A stretch of DNA of 5,331 bases from Atribacterota bacterium. GTDB lineage: Bacteria > Atribacterota > Phoenicimicrobiia > Phoenicimicrobiales > Phoenicimicrobiaceae. Location of the stretch: assembly GCA_030599445.1 (NCBI GenBank), contig JAUVOA010000123.1, positions 1 to 5,331 on the forward strand, written 5' to 3'. Positions within the stretch are counted from its first letter, which is position 1. Every line of letters starts with the position of its first letter. Below, piece after piece: positions 4,856 through 5,331 of this stretch. The position numbers and the translations under genes were made by a program. The notes under the pieces were generated by a model that was not told the DNA's origin, ran no database searches, and saw only the letters and a program-made list of their open reading frames with translations.

Positions 4856-5331
4856 TTGACAAAAAGAGACTATTACGAAATTTTAGGTTTAAAAAAAGAT
4901 GCTGCTCCCGAGGAAATAAAAAAGACTTACAGGAAGCTTGCCTTAAAATATCATCCTGATAGAAATTCATCTGATGCTGACGCTGAAAAGAAATTTAAGG
5001 AGATCAATGAAGCCTATCAAGTGCTTGGTAACCCGGAAAAGAGAGCAAGGTATGATCAATTTGGCTCAACCGAAGGCATGGGAGGATTTGATTTTCAGGG
5101 AAGAGGTTTTTCTGATTTCGGTGATATTTTTGATTCTTTTTTCGGAACAAGAACTCGAAGAAGTGAAGGAAGAGTACGTCCTCAAAGAGGAGCTAATTTA
5201 AGATACAATTTAGAAATAAACTTCGAAGATGCTGCCTTTGGCAAGGAAACTAAAATAGAAGTCCCAAGCTGGGAAACTTGTCCAGGGTGCAAGGGAAGCG
5301 GAGCCAAACCTGGCACTTCTCCCCAGACCTG
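4856..5331 (+). CDS. dnaJ: Chaperone protein DnaJ (Hsp40), 3' end outside window
   Basis: The reading frame starts at TTG 4856 and is open to the window edge (158 complete codons). DnaJ delivers unfolded clients to DnaK and stimulates its ATPase. The J domain begins TKRDYYEILGLKKDA and has the essential HPD at residues 33-35 (LALKYHPDRN), then FKEINEAYQVLGNPEKRARYDQFG. A Gly/Phe-rich linker (about 71-100) follows, then the start of the C-terminal region and the first zinc-finger motif CPGCKGSG (Cys142 and Cys145). TTG is the start because the codon just before it is an in-frame TAA (4853-4855), GAGG (4843-4846) lies 9 bases upstream, and the first in-frame ATG (5078) would remove the J domain. 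A spacer of 365 bp separates it from dnaK, and no good promoter is visible, so read-through from the CIRCE promoter is most likely. Confidence 0.96.
   Translation, partial: MTKRDYYEILGLKKDAAPEEIKKTYRKLALKYHPDRNSSDADAEKKFKEINEAYQVLGNPEKRARYDQFGSTEGMGGFDFQGRGFSDFGDIFDSFFGTRTRRSEGRVRPQRGANLRYNLEINFEDAAFGKETKIEVPSWETCPGCKGSGAKPGTSPQT

Noticed and set aside
4974..5201. Plus-strand open frame of 75 codons
   Set aside because: Out-of-frame shadow inside dnaJ.

Overview
The window holds the HrcA/CIRCE-controlled heat-shock chaperone operon of an A+T-rich bacterium. In order on the + strand: the 3' end of hemW (2-349); a 440-bp repeat-filled spacer ending in a sigma70-type promoter and a perfect CIRCE operator (763-789); hrcA (802-1833), grpE (1866-2504) and dnaK (2544-4490), closely spaced; a second repeat-filled spacer of 365 bp (4491-4855); and the 5' part of dnaJ, which starts at TTG 4856 and runs off the right edge. 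All genes are on one strand.

The gene order hemW-hrcA-grpE-dnaK-dnaJ is that of Bacillus-type Firmicutes. DnaK, however, carries the extra segment in the first quarter of the ATPase domain that is classically found in diderm bacteria. With the A/T-rich codon use, this suggests an uncultured, probably diderm lineage, perhaps Atribacterota-like. That placement is inference and weak.

How the genes work together: HrcA represses its own operon by binding CIRCE. DnaK is the ATP-driven Hsp70, DnaJ delivers substrate and stimulates its ATPase, and GrpE exchanges its nucleotide. Stress that engages the chaperones is expected to lower active HrcA and derepress the operon. HemW is a radical-SAM heme-related protein and is only a neighbour.

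The unusual part is the two spacers. Both are built from the same kit of short periodic words: period-8 arrays (core GTTA/TAAC) facing each other as inverted arms, period-7 arrays (AGCGTAN, GTATCGA and their complements), and a palindromic element starting TGTCATTGCGA. A 28-bp segment is identical in the two spacers (396-423 and 4640-4667), and a 19-bp segment is perfect but inverted (667-685 versus 4488-4506). The second block lies inside the operon, between dnaK and dnaJ, and its left end supplies the dnaK stop codon. No transposase, CRISPR, tRNA or rRNA was seen.
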